DNA of 64,000 nt from Pratylenchus scribneri (Eukaryota; Nematoda; Chromadorea; Rhabditida; Pratylenchidae). A program made the position numbers and the translations under genes. The number at the start of each line of letters is the position of its first letter. Positions within the stretch are counted from its first letter, which is position 1. The notes beneath the pieces were generated by a model. That model was not told the origin of the DNA and did no database searches. It saw nothing but the letters and a program-made list of their open reading frames with translations. The stretch covers positions 1,736,001-1,800,000 of the forward strand of contig JAQSEB010000082.1 in NCBI GenBank assembly GCA_030063045.1, read 5' to 3'. Below, piece after piece: positions 58,132 to 64,000 of this stretch.

Positions 58132-60608
58132 TCATGATTTCCTTTTATCACATATTTCCCATGTCCTTTTCAATTGGAAGAAATATTCATCCGATTCACT
58201 GCCTCCATTTGACCCAAAATCAACCTTTTCTCCGAAAATATTCATTCGAACAATTTGTTGCTTTTCAATCTCTTCACATTTTGCCGATGGCCTAATTCGC
58301 GATTGGCAAAAAAATTTGGACATAATTCCGTGCAAAATTGCCATAAAATTTCGATGAATGTACGGATGATAGCTGAAAATGATAATTTAAATAAATAAAA
58401 AAATCAATATTAAAAACATGATCATGGTCAATTCAATGAGGAAACTGGTTGCTGCAATAGTACAATAGAAAAGTTGTTCCAAAAGTGCATAATTAAATAA
58501 ATTTGGTTGAACTGGACCAAAAATCAATGCATATTCGCACCAATTGACCAATGTGCCCAGGGAAATGTTGAAAAAATGAATGAACAATGTGGGCACCAAT
58601 TGACGACCAGTTCGAATATTTTCGGCAATCTAAATTGAAAATATTTAATCCATTTTGAATAAATTTTTTACCTGATATCTTTCCGATAAACTATGATGTC
58701 CAGCGAATAGTTTTTCGTGGAAATTGCGTCCATTATGACGCCAAATCCATAGAAAAATCAGCGTTTCCAATAAAGCCAAAATGAAAACAATGCTCCAAGT
58801 GAATAATTTAACAGCAGTGCTGCTCACCAATTGAAATGTGTTCGCAAATGCCAATATTGTCTAAAAAGAGAATAAATATATTACAGCGAATATTTAAAAT
58901 TGTTCGAAATTTTCTTTAATTGATTTTCTTGGTTAATTTTGAAAATCTTGGCTCCTAGTTAATATACAGATTCGAGAGTAGGCTTATTTGACTCGGCATG
59001 GTTGATTTATTATAAAAAATTTCAATTTCAAACCAGTTTGGGAATTAAGGCTAGGGCTAGGAAAAGGGTTCCTATTCCTAATAAGGCGGAATAAGAATCA
59101 AACGTAAAATTACTAAACTAGACTAGCACAGAACAGTTTGAAACTGAAATTTAATATAGTAATTCGACAATGCCGCATCGCATGAACCTATTCTTGAGTC
59201 TTTATGACAACTAAAAGCCTAGAATTCCATATTTAATTTTTTTCAAATTAACATCTTCATTTTTTTTAAAAATATATTTCAAAATTTTCGGATCTGATTA
59301 ATTTTTTATATTTATAAAATAAATGTTAAATTTCGTATTTAATTTTCTTTTCAACTCACCAAAATAATGAACCATCCAATGCTAAACCATGGTCCCCTTG
59401 AATTCTCATAATTTTTCACCCATAAAGTTGCAATCAATCTTTCCACCACAAGCACATGAGCCAAAAAATTGCGAAAAAATGCAGAAAATCCAAAAATTAA
59501 TTTCAGTGCCTCCGTTCCACCCCAAAGGACATCTCCAGTGAAAACTTTGCCTGCGGCAATTATAAGGCGACCTAAATTAAATATTTTATTAACATATAAT
59601 TAAGAATAGGATGGTATTTAATTTGCATAAAAAATTATTGAATTTGCATAAAAAATTATTGAATTTGCATAAAAGAATATTTAAAATGCATAAAAGTTTA
59701 TACCGGTTTAGCGTTTAGTCTAAAATTCATAAACCATATACTATTCGATAGATCTCATCGAGACGCGTCGATTGGTATATATTTTGTCATGGTTTAATTG
59801 GTTTTGAACCAAAACCCATAAAATGGTTTAAGTGGTTTAAAACCTTTATTTTTGATCAAACCATGACAAAATATATACCAATCGACGCGTCTCGATGAGA
59901 TCTATCGAATGGTATATGGTTTATGAATTTTAGACTAAACGCTAAACAGGTATAAACTTTTATGCATTTTAAATACTCTTTTATGCAAATTCAATAATTT
60001 TTTATGCAAATTAAATATTTCCCATTAAGGATATATTTTTGAATGTATTTTTTACCTTTTTTTATTTTTCCCCATAGTTTTTGACTTCTAATTAAATCAG
60101 GAAAAGGTTTTAGATCTTATACAAATTTGTAGATCTCATCCGTCTTTGACAAATAAATTTCTAAGTTTAAATCGAAACTGAGCGAGTTAAACCTTTTAAA
60201 CTACATTTTTTGGTTTTAAACAGTTTAATTTTGGGACAAAACTAAATATTTTATATACCATTCGATCATTTCAGATCTACAAATTGGTATACAGTTTGTA
60301 GGATGTCTAAAATTGGTTTCTGATTTATTTGAAGTCTCAAAAATTATTTTGGTTTAAAGAAATAAAAAATGGGGTATAAAGATATTTTTCCATGTATTTT
60401 TGATCGGACCTGCGCTTCTAGTGAAAATGCATGTACTTTGGGAGAGCAAAATGAATTTGAGATTTGGATGCAAAATGGATGTGCGCAAAATTAGGAAAAA
60501 ATTGATGGCCGAAATGGGGCATGTCAAAATTAAATGAGTGGATAATTCGGTAGCATCCAGCAAAATTATTGTTAAATATTCGGCCGTATTATTCAATTTG
60601 TTCACCAT
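58132..60608 (-). CDS. Nematode 7TM chemoreceptor (Sra superfamily, Sre/Srab-like), about 350 aa
   Basis: Five minus-strand exons join in phase: 60608-60410, 59571-59360, 58860-58672, 58629-58418 and 58372-58132. Seven hydrophobic segments are present. Family-type motifs are AHVLVVERLIATLWVKNYE after TM3, SLSERYQ-IAENIRTGRQL in the third cytoplasmic loop, and IYHPYIHRNFMAILHG after TM7. Such receptors (classes sra, srab, srb, sre) sit in sensory cilia and detect environmental chemicals. The exact class is unsure, with Sre or Srab most likely. The first intron (59572-60409, 838 bp) is filled by two different foldback elements, and its donor (GCAG|GTCCGA) is weak but phase-consistent. The C-terminal tail is long and hydrophilic. 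Confidence 0.82.
59600..60005. mobile_element. Foldback element with AATTTGCATAAAA end repeats
   Basis: The inner stem matches the 39230 element: TATACTATTCGATAGATCTC and GAGACGCGTCGATTGGTATA pair with TATACCAATCGACGCGTCTC and GAGATCTATCGAATGG, around the same GGTTTTGAACCAAAA/GGTTTAAGTGGTTT centre. Outside the stem are about four direct ATTGAATTTGCATAAAA-type units on the left and their inverse on the right. It lies in intron 1 of the chemoreceptor gene. Confidence 0.85.
60085..60350. mobile_element. Diverged foldback element related to 28885-29035
   Basis: AAATCAGGAAAAGGTTTTAG and ATCTTATACAAATTTGTAGATC on the left match in inverted form GATCTACAAATTGG and GTTTCTGATTTATT on the right. The middle holds TTTTGGTTTTAAACAGTTTAA. 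It directly follows the other foldback element in the same intron and ends about 60 bp before exon 1. Confidence 0.6.
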
Positions 60609-63600
60609 TTTTTCCTGCTGATGAATTAATATTTGTATTTTTTAGGGAAAATTGAAATGATTTGAAATTCAAAATGTTTCGGCTTAAATTTATTAGTTTG
60701 TCGCTTTTTAATTTTCACATGTGCAAAAAAATTTAATTCGGTGAAATATAAACACATTTGGTTGTACTTTTGGTGGCACAATTTAATACGGTGGAAATGG
60801 AATGGAAAAATATTTTCAAAAAATATGAATTAATGAATATTTAAATATGTTTTGAATAAAAAGAATGGATCAAAAATTCAGAAGTGGAAGAAATCATTTC
60901 ATAGAAAATGAATAAATGAACAAACCAAAAATTGGAGAAAATAAATAAATTATTTATTCAATTTTTGACGTTAAATGTTTTTTCATCAATTTTCATTAAA
61001 TTAAATTAAGTTCAAAAATTTAAATAAAATTGAATTATTTTTTTTAGAGTGTTTGGAAAGTATTTTGCCCTTTTATTTTTTAATAACAAATTAAGATTTA
61101 AGCTGTGATCATTACAAAAATTTTTTTATAACAATAAAACCTAATATCGATTAATATTTTTTTGGAATATTCATTATTTTATTTTTTTAATTAAAAAAAA
61201 ATAAAAACAGCACTAAAGCAAAAATCTCTGAAATTTTTTTGTGTAATGTTTGTTCTATCTATAACAAAACCTCATTTTAAAAATAAAATTCATATAATTA
61301 AAATAGAAAAATAAATAGCCGAAAATAATAATTTAAAAATATTTAAAAGGAGAATTGAATTTTTTATATCAAAAAAATTCTTTAAAATTTCTTTTTTTAT
61401 AAGATATTGTATTAATTTAATTCTAAAAATTAAATCTTAAAAGTTGTTTTGATTTTAATCTTTAAAAAACCATGAAGACCAAACTTTCCAAAAATTATAA
61501 AATTAATTTATTTATGTTATTTATTGAATTTGTTTGCATTTATTGACGGAATTTTGGTCTTTGCTTGCCCATAAATCTGACATATAATAATTCTAAAAAT
61601 AAAACTACATAGTACCAAATATTAATAAATTGGTTCATTTTTATATGGCTATATTCTGTGTTAATATTTCCCCATTTTTGCACCTGAATATTTGTTCGAT
61701 TTAAAGCTATTTCCATATATATAAAGATGAAGAAAAAAAAATAAAAATTGATTTGGATTTTTGTGAATACAGTAAAAATTGTCCATTGGTTGAATTTAAA
61801 ATTGATATAAATTTGTAATGAAAAATGAACAAAGATATAAAACGCGATTTTTTAAATAGTAAAAAAATTTCCAAGAATGGAAAAATTGTGGATTGCGTGT
61901 CCAATAATTTATTTTCCGGTTACAATTTGAATGTGGAAAAGTGCTTAAAAAAACATTTTTTGAATATTAATTTGAATTGAAGTAATTTAAATTCGGTGAA
62001 ATTTTATTGGAATTATTCGGAAAAATCGTGTCTAAAACAATTAAGTAGAATTAATAAATTTCAATTAAGCTTCAATAATCTATTCACCCACACGTTTACA
62101 AGTTTCAATATTTGAGAAAATTAAAAAAAGAATGGGAAAATGTGCTTAAAATTGGAGCAAAAATGCCAATGTTATTTAGAAAAGAAACACTTTTCCACAA
62201 TACGACAAAAGCACATAATTTTTAGATACAAAAAACATGGCCAAATGAAAATGCTTATTTCGTTAGAATAATTTCTCTCCTCTGCCTAATAATAGCCCAA
62301 AATTTAATAATTCTAACATATCATTATAGTTAATTATGGCCTCGACCTTGTTTTTAGCAAAAAAAAATTGGGGCCAAAATCTGCTAATAAGATAAAAGAA
62401 CAAAATAAGTGGAATTCCTCATTTTTTTTTATGTAAATTTCTGCTTCAAGGAATTAAAATTAATTCTTTTGAAATAATTATTACTTATTGGTTAGTAAGG
62501 GTAAATGGCATCCGCATCATACAGAAATTATTTCATTCACCATAAATTACATAATAAAATATTATATAATTAAATATATAAGAGATTTAAAAAAGAATTT
62601 TAAATAAAATTTCCCCTATACAAAGGGGAAAAAACTAAAAATTTTAAAAAATTTTTGACCATATAAAAAAACGTTAGTAGAAATTATTGAAAAATAACCA
62701 CAATAAATTAAAATTGTTAATAGAGTCTGGGTTTTGGATTTGTAATAAAATAATTAATAAAGGAAATAAAAATTGGATTAGAATTTTCCATAAAATAAAA
62801 AATATCAACCAAATAATTTATTATTAATTTTTTCCCATTTTCAATTGCCATCAAATATTTCAGATAAATCGGTGGTGCCATGGCACGCCAATTTTTTTTA
62901 TTGATACTTTTTTTTGATATCCAAGTCCAACAGCAGGTGTTATTTTATGGTATGTATTTTGGCATTTAGAAAATATTCAATTTTCCCTAAAAAGCAGGTG
63001 GTCTTCACTTCATTCTTAAAATTCAATGAATGTATTTAAATAATATTATGCCCAGGATTGTGATGAATAATTTTGCCAATAATTTAAAGTACATTCGGTA
63101 CTAATTAATGAGGGAATGGTAGTTGGTGTCCATATCCAGTCAATGCATATTATCAGTGATCAAACAAAGGAATCCAAAAGGGTTGATGAATAGAATTTTA
63201 CGAAAATTATTAAATTCGGCGCTGTTCTTTTACTTTCATTTTTTTCTATTCTCTCAAATCTAAGTAAGTATTGGCCCTAACCCCTAATCATAAATCCTAC
63301 TTAAACTTAAGTTCTAGTCATGAAAAAAAGTAATAATGATGATGATGATGAATATACCTTCACCATTTTACCAATGATTGGCACTTTGATTGATAGGTTG
63401 AGTTGCCTCAAAGCTTACAGCATCCCTCCGTTCGTGAGCTCCATATCCAATATCCATTAATAAGTAGAGTACCGTACATTCTTTTAATTGAAAAACACAA
63501 AAAAATATGTCAAATTGAATTTAAAAAACCAAACAATAATTGGAATAAAATGATAAATAAATTAAATTTCAATTTTCTTTGTTTTTTATGAAATTTATTT

Positions 63601-63866
63601 AAAAATATTTTATATTTCTTTAAACATTTTTTTTAAATTTATCTAAATGTTTGATGGGCCTTTTGTTGAATTTTGCCAATATGAATCATCATTTTTTCCT
63701 TTTATTAAATTTTGACAAATTAAACATTTCTTTTATTCTTCTTTTTCTTATCATCATTCAACCTTTTAAACAAAAAGTGAAAAAATTATATAATGAATTG
63801 AAAATTTTAGTAAAATAATTTTTTTAACAAAAATATAAATTTAATATTTTTAATTCTTTTTATAAT
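60609..63866. other. Gene-poor region between divergent genes
   Basis: Very AT-rich. It should contain promoters for the chemoreceptor (to the left) and the transthyretin-like gene (to the right). At 62880 an ATG after a TTTCAG encodes a hydrophobic start (ARQFFLLILFFDIQVQQQ) that can splice at 62948 to GGLHFILKIQ and a stop, giving only about 33 residues. It may be a tiny secreted peptide or chance. A CCTAACCCCTAATC stretch is at 63275, and a GAT microsatellite at 63335. Confidence 0.4.
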
Positions 63867-64000
63867 ATGAATTTTGCTCCATTATTTATTGTCCTTTTCG
63901 CCTTCAATTCTATCAATTTTTGTGATGGCATTATTGGCCTAGGCACACTCCAATCAGTTGCAGTTCGAGGCAAATTGATTTGCAATGGGAAGCCAAGTGT
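63867..64000 (+). CDS. Transthyretin-like (TTL) secreted protein, N-terminus (partial)
   Basis: The open frame runs from ATG at 63867 to the window edge, 44 codons. A signal peptide (NFAPLFIVLFAFNSINFCDG) is followed by GTLQSVAVRGKLICNGKPS. The QSVAVRGKLICNGKP pattern is the typical first strand of nematode transthyretin-like domains, which are abundant secreted proteins of about 130-150 residues; the next expected part (VKVKLYD-like) lies outside the window. The family is nematode-specific and often expressed in gland or hypodermal tissue. Functions known for members include apoptotic-cell recognition and, in some plant parasites, effector activity. Confidence 0.9.
   Translation, partial: MNFAPLFIVLFAFNSINFCDGIIGLGTLQSVAVRGKLICNGKPS

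Noticed and set aside
1..64000. tRNA, rRNA or spliced-leader RNA genes
   Set aside because: I scanned for tRNA B-box-like GGTTCGAATCC motifs and rRNA landmarks by eye and found none. A covariance-model search would be needed to exclude diverged ones.

Overview
The window is nuclear DNA of a nematode, most probably an AT-rich plant-parasitic tylenchid such as a root-knot (Meloidogyne-like) species. The species is an inference. The evidence is very high A+T, coding sequence cut into short exons by mostly 40-100 bp introns with T-rich TTTTAG/TTTCAG acceptors, dispersed small inverted-repeat elements, and typical nematode families: a 7TM chemoreceptor, a transthyretin-like secreted protein, a TspanC8 tetraspanin and an NPY/NPF-type neuropeptide receptor. 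There is no bacterial-style gene organisation, no rRNA and no tRNA that I can recognise. Gene models were built by hand from reading frame, splice sites and phase, and have no transcript support.

Layout. 1-205 is a GC-rich repeat cluster. 493-1791 (+) is the 3' end of a FERM-tail gene (MyTH4-FERM myosin type). 2684-3653 (-) is a secreted protein of unknown family. 4350-5306 (-) is a four-EF-hand protein with an inverted-repeat element in an intron. 5.3-16.2 kb is a gene-poor stretch with microsatellites, homopolymer G/C runs and degenerate repeats. 16180-19432 (+) is a TspanC8 tetraspanin with a long charged tail. 20120-20415 (-) is a small one-TM protein. 20.4-26.0 kb is gene-poor. 26047-28093 (+) is a MIF4G-domain protein. 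28269-33775 (-) is a neuropeptide GPCR whose 2.7 kb intron holds a complete opposite-strand gene (30496-32627) for a secreted protein with twelve 10-residue repeats. 33.8-42.9 kb is gene-poor with a foldback element. 42905-44515 is a large palindrome carrying decayed gene copies. 44938-50342 (-) is a GLUT-type sugar transporter whose 2.9 kb first intron holds two opposite-strand secreted FP/GGQ-rich genes. 52887-53265 (+) is a small zinc-finger-like gene. 54323-57395 (-) is an F-box/LRR-like protein. 58132-60608 (-) is a chemoreceptor with two foldback elements in intron 1. The window ends in the first exon of a transthyretin-like gene (63867-64000).

Themes. Several genes encode secreted proteins, three of them low-complexity or repeat proteins lying inside introns of membrane-protein genes on the opposite strand. 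That arrangement, the perfect coding minisatellite and the abundance of foldback elements in introns are the most notable features. Five introns appear to use GC-AG boundaries, and the transporter has two further junctions with no canonical site.
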